Source: Microglena sp. YARC (taxonomy: Eukaryota; Chlorophyta; Chlorophyceae; Chlamydomonadales; Chlamydomonadaceae). From it: a DNA stretch of 64,000 bases. Both the position numbers and the translations under genes were made by a program. The DNA lies in assembly GCA_022414725.1 (NCBI GenBank), contig CM039462.1, positions 99,532,579-99,596,578 of the forward strand, read 5' to 3'. A model generated the notes under the pieces. It had not been told where the DNA came from, made no database searches, and was given only the letters and a program-made list of their open reading frames with translations. This document shows positions 9,992-17,600 of this stretch, piece by piece (within the stretch, counting starts at the first letter, position 1; each line of letters opens with the position of its first letter).

Positions 9992-12534
9992 ACCACCACA
10001 CACACACACCAACACACACACTAACACATCAACTCCCTCCACACACACACACCCTCCCGCACACAAATCACCCCTCCCCACACACACATACACACACAGC
10101 TCCTCCTTCTCATATACTTGAATACAAACTGTGTGTGTTTCTTGTTCACTCCCAAAATTTCTCTGAGATGGCCCATTCTTTGCTAAGCTGCACTTATACC
10201 GAGCAAGTGTGTTTGTCCCACAGCTTTTAGGAATTCAACGGATGATTCAGATTTTGCTATTTTGTAACAGTTTGTAGTTTGTACCTCAGATTGGCCTGTA
10301 AATCTGAGCTTTCTGATCATTGCTACATCAGCTACCCCAACTGCTCTCTACCTCCCTACCCAGCAACCCCAACCTCTCCCTACATCTCTACCCAGCAACC
10401 CCAACCGCTCTCTATCTCCCTACCCAGCTACCCCTACCGCTCCCTACCACCCTACCCAGCTACACCAACAGCTCCCTACCCAGCAACCCCAACCGCTCCC
10501 TACCTCTCTACCCAGCTACACCAACCGCTCTCTATCTCCCTACCCAGCTATCCCATCCTCTCTCTACCCCACTCCCTACCCAGCGACCCCAACCGCTTTC
10601 TACCAGCCTACCTTCGACAGCTAACCCAACCCATGTATCAGATATGACAGCTGGCAGCCACACACTGAGCTTAACCGCGATTCTTTTTGATAACAGCAAG
10701 GGGATCTGGTAGCTCAGAGCATGGGAGAGCTGGTCAGATCCCAAATCAGTTATCACCCACAGATCTGCGCAGATTTTTTTCTGTCGCGGGCGAACGTGCG
10801 TACCCACACAAAACAACATATGGAATGCATAGGAGCCACCCACTGAACAATCCAAGAAGCGCCCATGATGAGCACGAGGGGCAATCCGGCTGAGAGCATG
10901 GAAAGTTGCTCATGACCCTTACCACCCACAGAATATTTGTTTGACCGCACGCGCAACTGAGCACCCGACCCAAAAATCAGGCCTGACCTATAACAGCCTC
11001 CCACTGAACATTCACACAAGCACTTATGATAGGCGCGAGGGGTAAATGCAGCTGAGAGCATGGATCAGCTGCTCATGCCTCTCCTCAACCACATAATATC
11101 CCCCCCCCCCCCCCCCCCCTATGCGCAATTACACCCTAACCTAAACTCAGATCTGGCACCTTGCAGCCTCTCCCACTAAGCCTTCACACAATTGAATTTG
11201 ACAACAGCATGCGGATAGTGCACTTCAGAGCATTGCGGAACTGCTCAAGGCCCGTATCACATAAAACAACACATAAACATAATATTATTTCCATTCGCAT
11301 GCGAAACTGAGTACCCAACCATAAAATCAGGTCTGCCCCCTGACAGCCCCCTAATAAACATTCCCACAAGTATCTAAGATATGCACAATGGGATAATCCA
11401 GCTGAGAGCATGGGAGAGTTGCTCGTGACCCTTACTAACCAAAGAATATTTGTTTCACCCCATGCACAACTGAGCATATTTGTTTCACCCCATGCACAAC
11501 TGAGCCTAACAGCCTCCCATTTGACATTTCCACAAGTATCTATGATATGCACAATGGGGTCATCCAGCTGAGAGCATGGGAGAGATGCTCATGACCCTTA
11601 CTAACCAAAGAATATTTGTGTCACCCCATGCACAACTGAGAACCTAACCTAAAAATCAGGTCTGGCCCCTAACAGCCTCCCATTTGACATTTCCACAAGT
11701 ATCTATGATATGCACAATGGGATCATCCAGCCGAGAGCATGGGAGAGTTGCTCATGACCCTTACCACCCACAGAATATTTGTTTGACCGCAAGTGCAACT
11801 GAGTACCCAACCATAAAATCAGGTCTGACAACTTACAGCCACCCACTGAACATTTCCACAAGTACCCAAGACAAGCGCATGGGGTCAATGCAGCTGAGAG
11901 CATGGGAGAGCTGCTCGTACCCTATCACCCTCAAAATAAATGTTCGACCTCATGCAACACTGAGTTCCTGGTGGTGACTCAACCTGTATGGCCACCCACG
12001 TTCAGCCTACCCTACATTCCCACTATATGTTGTGTTCAGGTTGTAGCGTATTTCATAGCTTGTTCATCCATTCAGTTTAACTGCTAGCTAGATGGTGTTC
12101 TGAGGGGTCATGCAGAATAGGGATACCAGCACCTACCTGGAGCTGCTGGCTCTGGCTTGGCAACACCCTGTGGGGCCACCATGTGTTGAGCACTTGCGTA
12201 CTCATCTCTAATCTTAATTGCAATCTTCAGGCGCTGGCTGTGGACACAAACACAAGTCATTGGACCGTTAGTGTGTGATGCAGCTGCCTGAGAATCCGAT
12301 AATCTATCATCCCGCCAAATGGCCAGTCTGGTGTGCGCAACCAGGGTGGGAGACGGTGCGAGCAGCGATTAAGTACCTGTCTTCATCTGCTGGGATCGAT
12401 TCTCCGTGATTACCCGCGAACAGATCATAAGCACGCTTTACTGAACCCAAGGTAATATGTTTAACCGTCTTCCCCTCAATCGCAATATCTGGGGCGGAAG
12501 ACGTTGACGGTGTTGGTTCTGTTGCCGAAGCCAT
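4368..12534 (-). CDS. PRL1: PRL1/PLRG1 (Prp46) WD40 splicing factor, 5' five exons
   Basis: Five minus-strand exons (12377-12534, 12137-12237, 9029-9193, 5526-5752, 4368-4532) join to 816 nt, or 272 codons, with GT..AG introns and matching phases. The N-terminus has the family's short conserved helix ([14 protein letters not shown]). A low-complexity linker follows, then the hallmark [19 protein letters not shown] entering the beta-propeller, [40 protein letters not shown], and a second WD unit ending [16 protein letters not shown]1/PLRG1 proteins are nuclear components of the Prp19 (NineTeen) complex acting in spliceosome activation; they usually have seven WD repeats and about 450-520 residues. 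Only about two repeats are here, so the 3' exons lie left of base 1 or were lost. The gene looks functional as far as visible. Introns of ~0.1 to 3.3 kb are packed with satellites, fold-back elements and partial copies of exons 3 and 4. Confidence 0.88.
4640..5310. other. PRL1 intron 4 content: AT-rich stretch and dispersed repeat
   Basis: 4860-5160 is AT-rich and simple. 5160-5290 is a GC-rich dispersed segment (ATGCGTCGCGATGCAGCGAC, CCAGACCCATGCG) that also appears near 47120-47170 and in part near 38715. No exon is seen. Confidence 0.5.
5311..5500. mobile_element. Fold-back MITE, AGCAGCAGCTTCTAGG family, copy 1
   Basis: About 190 bases with ~40-base terminal inverted repeats. The left end reads TTTCCTTTCCGGCTACCAGC, then AGCAGCTTCTAGGCAGCTCC. 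The right end, reverse-complemented, reads AGCTTTTCTTTTCAGCTACG, then AGCAGCTTCTAGGCAACTCC. Related copies are at 7499-7695, 16859-17060 and 63085-63451. It has no coding capacity. It ends 25 bases from the PRL1 exon 4 donor, on the intron side. Confidence 0.75.
5526..5752 (-). CDS. PRL1: PRL1 exon 4 (start of WD40 propeller)
   Basis: 227 bases encode [20 protein letters not shown], then [20 protein letters not shown] and the first WD blade ending FCTGSA. The acceptor is TTTCAG, the donor GTAGGT; phase 0 at the end. Five partial copies of its first ~75 bases lie upstream on the minus strand (5812-6640). Confidence 0.88.
5812..6640 (-). repeat. Five partial copies of PRL1 exon 4's 5' part
   Basis: At about 5812-5890, 5990-6070, 6172-6250, 6362-6440 and 6560-6640 the first ~75 bases of exon 4 recur with the TCAG/ATCT acceptor, in units of ~180 bases. 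The units are separated by G-rich and poly-G microsatellite. Copies keep [20 protein letters not shown] but lack the WD part and have no GT donor at the break. The copy farthest from the real exon is frameshifted and has a TAG-type acceptor. They are upstream decoy acceptors in the transcript. Confidence 0.85.
6641..6880. repeat. Poly-G/GTGG tract and GAGCAGCC dispersed repeat
   Basis: 6640-6725 is poly-G/TGGGG. 6757-6830 contains GAGCAGCCGAATTGCTGGC and CAAGTTCAAGTTCAAGTTC. The first is a short dispersed palindromic motif also found at about 24185, 24333, 24558, 45717 and 45910. Confidence 0.6.
6921..7475. repeat. Poly-C run and ~95-bp tandem repeat (5 units)
   Basis: After ~43 C, a unit with GCTGCCCCATGCAGCTC and AAGGGGAGAGGAACAAACAG recurs about every 92-96 bases, with near identity in the last four units. 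It is intronic in PRL1. The open frames it gives on both strands are repeat artefacts. Confidence 0.85.
7499..7695. mobile_element. Fold-back MITE, copy 2
   Basis: The left end AGCTTTTTTTCAGCTACGAG is matched by a right end that is, reverse-complemented, AGATTTTATTTTCAGCCATC followed by AGCAGCAGCTTCTAAGCAGC. It has the same family arms as 5311-5500 but a different middle. It lies in PRL1 intron 3. Confidence 0.72.
7720..9028 (-). repeat. ~149-bp array of PRL1 exon 3 donor-side copies
   Basis: About nine units, most spaced exactly 148-149 bases (donor positions near 7861, 8009, 8158, 8306, 8455, 8604, 8753, 8902). Each holds the last ~60-80 bases of exon 3 ([20 protein letters not shown]) plus the GTAAGG donor and a short intron piece. 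The unit adjoining the real exon is shortened to ~123 bases. Each unit retains AG dinucleotides upstream, so units could act as cassette exons; a 55-base minimal cassette would shift frame. Confidence 0.88.
9029..9193 (-). CDS. PRL1: PRL1 exon 3
   Basis: 165 bases code for a Pro/Ala/Ser-rich linker ending [20 protein letters not shown]. The acceptor is TTTGCAG and the donor GTAAGG. Both edges are copied into the neighbouring introns: the donor side many times at 7720-9028, and the acceptor side twice at 9242-9425. Confidence 0.8.
9194..9430 (-). repeat. Two acceptor-side copies of PRL1 exon 3
   Basis: The acceptor region (plus strand GGGCAGCAGCTGCAAACAGG, GAAGAGGGGATGG) recurs at about 9242-9310 and 9350-9425. 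The middle copy has TAAACAG in place of TGCAAACAG. Confidence 0.7.
9480..10100. repeat. ~130-bp units with poly-C and CA tracts
   Basis: A segment with CCACGAGCTCCAAGCAAAGC recurs at about 9520, 9650, 9790 and 9905. Each copy is followed by poly-C and (CA)n of different length. It lies in PRL1 intron 2 and no gene is seen. Confidence 0.8.
10320..10640. repeat. C-rich ~21-33-bp minisatellite
   Basis: Variants of CTACCCAGCAACCCCAACCG and CTCTCTACCTCC are repeated about a dozen times. It is intronic and non-coding. Confidence 0.8.
10690..11960. repeat. ~170-bp satellite, about 8 diverged units
   Basis: GCTGAGAGCATGGGAGAG with CTCATGACCCTTACCACCC, and further on CAGCCTCCCACTGAACATT, recur at about 10717, 10891, 11054, 11225, 11401, 11570, 11733 and 11895. 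Divergence is higher than in neighbouring arrays, so this is an older satellite in PRL1 intron 2. Confidence 0.8.
12137..12237 (-). CDS. PRL1: PRL1 exon 2
   Basis: 101 bases encode [20 protein letters not shown] and a Pro/Ala tail, matching the family's RLxxKIRxxY stretch. The acceptor follows a T-rich tract (GTGTCCACAG) and the donor is GTAGGT. Phases fit exons 1 and 3. Confidence 0.82.
12377..12534 (-). CDS. PRL1: PRL1 exon 1 (start codon)
   Basis: The ATG is at 12532-12534, followed by an Ala/Ser/Thr/Pro-rich start ([13 protein letters not shown]) and the conserved [13 protein letters not shown] helix. The donor GTACTT is at 12371-12376. It ends in phase 2, and the resulting Ser codon is completed by exon 2. 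Confidence 0.85.
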
Positions 12535-14195
12535 TGAAATCGTCAGATGTAAACAAGCACGCTAAGATTAATGAGCCATGATATGCGAATCCATAGGGGT
12601 CTGGAGGTGCCGAGACAAGCTGACATCTAACAAGGTACCGGATGCGGATGTACAGCAGTGGCTTTTGGCCTTGTCAAGGCCGTAGCTGCGGTTTGTTGTC
12701 GAGTCGTCCAAAAATGGGAACAGACTCCCCGATAGGCATTCTGAAATTCAATCCCGCTTCTCTCCCAACCTTCAGTGAAATCAGTTCTGTCGAACTTTCT
12801 TGCAATACTTCGCTTCAGTCGACCGTTCAGACAAAGTTGCAGTGCTGTTTCATCTCTGCAGCATGGGGGAGGCTGTAGGGGACGAACCTCCAAGTCTATA
12901 GCTCAGGATACAGCTGCATATATTAAAACAGTTCCTCACTGCACATAAGCATCGATGTATTCAGCAAGTCGAACTGAAGGTCTACCTGAGGGATGGTGAG
13001 TTACCTCTGCTCAGCTTACAAGCCTGGTAATTATGGTACACCAGGGTCCGCCAGGGTGGTATATTATGTGGTTTGTGACGTGGTGTCTTTGCAAGCTTTG
13101 TGAGCATGTTGGTATGGATATTAATCATGGCACGGAGAGGGGAAAGTGAAGTCGTGTTTAGATCATTGGTGTGGGCGTGCTTGCACTGTCATCATGGTCC
13201 ATTATCAGGTTTATGATGTGATGTTTTTGTAAGCATTGTGAGCATTTAAGCATGTTGATCATCGTACCCCAATTGTTAAAAAAAGTGGTAGTTATGCAAG
13301 TGTTAAGTTGAGTAGTATTTGTGTAAGTGATGTTAGCATGTTGATTCTTGAACCCTATTATTACTACTAGGCTATGACATAGTGTTTTGTAAATGACGTG
13401 CGCATGACGAACAGACATAGAGGTCGCAAGCTACGCGGAAAATTGGCAGAGTGTGTTGGCTATCAGGGCGACAGGTGGCAAAGGAATCAAGTGCAGCGGG
13501 CCGAAGCCAGGGTTCACGGGACAGTTAGGGCCAGGGTGACTTGGTTCATGCTTAGTGTTTCGTGTGACAGACAGACAATGTGGTGACCCTGGGGGCTCCT
13601 GCCAAAAAATGTGAAGGAAACATATGGATTCCTGTACTCCCCTAGTTACCATGCAAACCACCCCGGACAGGCTGTACGTGATGGTGTACGGGGGTAGTAG
13701 CAGTACCATGGGATATACCACCCCAGTAACCATATGAACACCCTTAAGAGGCTGTCTACTGTGGTGTACTGGGGTGGTAGCAGTACCATGGGCTGCATCA
13801 CCTTACTGTTACTGGGTAAAAGGCCTACAACAAGCAGTGTACCATGATGTACTGGGGTACTAGCAGTTCCATGGGATTTACCACCCCAGTAACCGTATGA
13901 ACACCCCTAAGAGGCTGTCTACCATGGTGTACTGGGGTGGCTGCAGTACCCTAGTTGCTGGAGTCAACCGCTCCTAACAGGCTGCATACTGTGGTGTACT
14001 GGATTAGTAGCCGTACCATGGTATGTACTGCCCTAGTGACCATGATATGACACCTCCTTGTATATGTGTACAGGCTTGATAGTTGTAAATTCCATGAGTT
14101 GTTACATTTAAAAAATGGGATGAGCACAATGATCCCCTTTTCCTCTTTCCTCCGTGCTGTTGCGTGGTAGTCTAACCGAAGGTGCAGTAGAGGTC
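12535..14195. promoter_or_regulatory. Probable divergent 5' region between PRL1 and the WW/GYF gene
   Basis: The PRL1 start codon faces away from the plus-strand gene, so both 5' ends lie here. Short open frames at 12627-12893 and 13398-13733 show no recognisable domain. A GTGAGT donor-like site is near 13000, but joining it to the WW exon breaks the frame, so I do not call an exon. No TATA box or other promoter element can be fixed from sequence alone. Confidence 0.4.
13600..14060. repeat. ~120-bp tandem repeat with TACTGGGGTGGTAGCAG
   Basis: Four to five diverged units each carry GGTGTACTGGGGTGGTAGCA, then ACCATGGG and CACCCCAGTAACCATATG. ACCACCCCAGTA and TACTGGGGTGGT are reverse complements, so single strands can fold. 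No gene is seen. Confidence 0.7.
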
Positions 14196-14330
14196 AGTTT
14201 GGGGTTCAGTTTATGTTTGAGGTTCAGTTCATCGATGCTTTTTCTTTTTAAGCCCTTCCTATCACGGTTGGGCAAGTCCCTTGAGTCTATTTGGCCTACC
14301 CCTGGACTGTAACATACATACAGAGGTCTG
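14196..14330 (+). repeat. TTTAGCC/(CATA)n dispersed element, copy
   Basis: Carries GGTTCAGTTCATCGATGC, TTTTTAAGCCCTTCCTATCA, GGTTGGGCAAGTCCCTTGAG and GGCCTACCCCTGGACTGTAA, ending in CATACATAC. The same ~110-125-base order recurs at 40893-41063, 47522-47628 and 50095-50224 (+), and at 38787-38893, 55327-55440 and 58400-58460 (-). It is a SINE- or MITE-like dispersed family with a tetranucleotide 3' tail. Confidence 0.7.
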
Positions 14331-14358
14331 CAAATCAAAACCCACAGTAAGCATTGCC

Positions 14359-14483
14359 CAGTGCAAGCGAACGGGAATTTTCCTTCAACCTCACGCCCAG
14401 TGGCAAGGCGTAGTAAATAAATAAATAGTACGCCTTATTACAAGGCGTGAGGTTGACGGGGGCAGCCCGCTTGCTTGCACTGG
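14359..14483. mobile_element. Fold-back element with CAGTGCAAGC ends
   Basis: The left arm CAGTGCAAGCGAACGGG ... CAACCTCACGCC pairs with the right arm GGCGTGAGGTTGACGGGGGC ... GCTTGCTTGCACTG around an AT-rich (AAAT)n centre. Half-elements of the family occur at 39845-39935, 47685-47765, 47845-47945 and 48093-48155. Confidence 0.65.
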
Positions 14484-14540
14484 GGCCAACCACTGGGAAG
14501 GCGTAGCAATGTTAATTTCCCCCCTTTTCTTGGAATGCAG

Positions 14541-14621
14541 GGAGTATGCGTACGACAGCTCATCTGGTGCTTGGTACTACTTCAATAGTGTGAAGGGCAT
14601 CACGCAATGGACGCCCCCAGA
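14541..14621 (+). CDS. WW-domain exon
   Basis: The 81-base exon encodes EYAYDSSSGAWYYFNSVKG then ITQWTPPE. It has the WW core: aromatic YYF strand, N in the loop, the second Trp and the C-terminal Pro. The first signature Trp of a standard WW domain would be in the missing upstream exon or is replaced. The acceptor is TTGGAATGCAG and the donor GTAAGC. Confidence 0.78.
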
Positions 14622-17600
14622 GTAAGCACAGTAAGGCGTTGTACTTCAATATTGTACTTCAATAGTTGCACTTCAATAGTGTGAAGGGCATCACACAATG
14701 GACGCCCCCAGAGTAAGAGCATGTGTTGTACTTCAATATTGTAAAGAGTGTCACACAATGGACGCCCCCAGAGTAAGAGCATGTGTTGTACTTCAATATT
14801 GTACTTCAATAGCTGCACTTCAATATTGTAAAGGGCGTCACACAATGGACACCCCCAGAGTAAGAGCATGTGTTGTACTTCAATATTGTACTTCGATAGT
14901 TGCACCTAAATAGTGTGAAGGGCATCACATAATGGACGCCCCCAGAGTAAGAGCACGTGTTGTACTTCAATATTGTACTTCAATAGTGCGTTGGGTGCCA
15001 CACAATGGACGCCCCCAGACTAAGAGCACGTGCTGTACTGCTGGCGCTGGTATTGGTTTTGATGGAACTGGTACTGGTTTTAGTGGTGCTTGTGCTGGTT
15101 GTCATGGAGGTGGTACTGGTTTTGATGAATATGATTCTGGTTGTTATGGAGCTGATACTGATCATGATGACGTTATGGACAATGTTAATGCTGCTGCTGA
15201 TAATGATAGTGATAAAGTAGTGATGACAATGATGATGATGATGGCGATGATGGTGATGATAATGGTGATGACTGCGACGTAAGTATTGGATTTTGAATCT
15301 TAGAACCCCCTCTGTATTTGATCGCAGGGGTGCCGGGCCCGATGTTACTGCTACCCAGGCAGCGGATGGCAGCCATCCCAGTAAAGCTGCAAATGGCGGT
15401 GTAGGTGATGATCAACAGCCTACTGCTGCACCAGGGCACCAGAGATCCTCTTCTCCCTCTGCAGCTGCAGCAGCAACAGAACGAGTAAGAATGAGTGACC
15501 GGGTAGAGTAGACGTCTTCCCGTTTTTATCAGTCACTTCTTTCGCGTGTGACTGACCGCTTCCTTCTAGTTTTGAGAGCTTCCCTGTAGGACTGTAAAAT
15601 GTTGATCTTTGGGGCAAAAACTGAAGTACTTGTCCTGCTCCTGCAGCTGCAGCAAGTATGAATGTCCCCCCATATATTTAGATGTGATAGCCACACCAGT
15701 TTTGTTTTCGACGACGCATCGACACTGTGTCGCCATTCCGTGGTTGCATGGCGACGCATGAGCCCCACGAAGCCCTGGGCTCCGTGCTTCACGCTCCGCC
15801 ATGCGATGGCTATGCAACAATCCTCAAAGCAGACTTGAGTAGCCCAAGTATCTACTAAATCTGGCCTACAGAAATCTGAAATAAAACACTGATCAACACA
15901 CAACTACTGCTCTGCTGTATATTATGATCTCAACACAACTACCCCTACGGCAGCCTGCACCTGTTCAGTTTGTTAAACAGGTGTTCGGGGTGTTGAACTC
16001 CTGTTCAACAACTACATGCTTAACCAATGATGTACATAAACAGGTGTTTAACACCCTGAACACCTGTTTAAAACCTGTACAGGGTGCAGGCTGCCGTAGG
16101 GTACTGCTTTGCTGTCCGGTCTGGTCTCAACACAACTACTTAACATGCTGTCCAGTCTGATCTCAACACACAACTACTGTCCATGCTTTCTACACTGCTC
16201 TCAACACACAACTACTGTCCATGCTGTCCACTCTGCTCTCAACACACAACTACTGTCCATGCTTTCTACTCTGCTCTCAACACACAACTACTGTCCATGC
16301 TGTCCACTCTGCTCTCAACACACAACTACTGTCCATGCTTTCTACTCTGCTCTCAACACACAACTACTGTCCATGCTGTCCACTCTGCTCTCAACACACA
16401 ACTACTGTCCATGCTGTCCACTCTGCTCTCAACACACAACTACTGCCCATGCTGTCCACTCTGCTCTCAACACGCAACTACTGTCCATGCTGTCGACTCT
16501 GCTCTCAACACACAACTACTGTCCATGCTGTCCACTCTGATCTCAACAAAAGTACTGTCTTGGCTTTCCAGTCTGATCTAAACCCTACAGCTACTTTCCA
16601 TACAACTCGTGAAATTTGAGCTCAGTCCTGTCACGATTACCTCTTTTTGTCTTCTCGTCAACATGTCTTCGTAAGATTTGTAGTAGTGCACCAATGTTGG
16701 CACATTTTTAGGGTTGGGACACTGGCGCATAATTGGGGTTTTACGATTTAGTGTCCAGGGCTAAAGGTTTCCAGGGTTTAGGGCTGGGACGGTGACGCAC
16801 AACCAAAGTCCTCAGCACCATGACACAGCATACCACACCTAATTCATGCACTGAGTTACTGCTTTTTTGTCGGCTAAAAGAGTGCGTTGCAGCAGCTTCT
16901 AGGCAGCTCCTCTGCCTTGCGGTTCATTCAAACATAAAGCAACATAATGCACCTCGAGGCTGGCATTATCAGCTTTCTGGCACTGCTGAAATCTTGGGCC
17001 TACCAATTGTCTTGGGGAGCTCCCTAGAAGCTGCTGCGTGTCGCCGAAAAGAAAGTGCTGCAGTGAAACAGTGTCAACTAACATCCTTGCCTGTTGTATT
17101 TTGAACGGTATGCATACAATCCTACGTGCCTCACACACATACCACCATGCCTATCCCCATGTGCTATATGTGCAAAGATCCATGAGCTGCGTATGCATAC
17201 AATCCTACATGCCTCACACACATACCACCATGCCTATCTCCATGTGCTATATGTGCAAAGATCCCATATGCATCACACACATACCACCATGCACATTTCC
17301 TCAGCAGCCCCAGATGCCCATCATAATGATGATGCCCCCACTACAGCAGCAGCTACCAACACTTTATTTTGAATTTCGAATTTTTAACTGAGTGCAGGCT
17401 CCTCAGCAGCCCCAGAAGCCCACCATAATGATGATGCCCCCACTACAGCAGCAGCTACCAACACCTTATTTTGAATTTTGAATTTTGAACTGAGTGCAGG
17501 CTCCTCAGCAGCCCCAGATGCCCACCATAATGATGATGCCCCCACTACAGCAGCAGCTACCAACACCTTATTTTGAATTTCGAATTTTGAACTGAGTGCA

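Noticed and set aside
12627..12893. First exon of the plus-strand WW gene, or a separate small gene
   Set aside because: Open on both strands with no domain, and the nearby GTGAGT donor does not give the phase needed by the WW exon.
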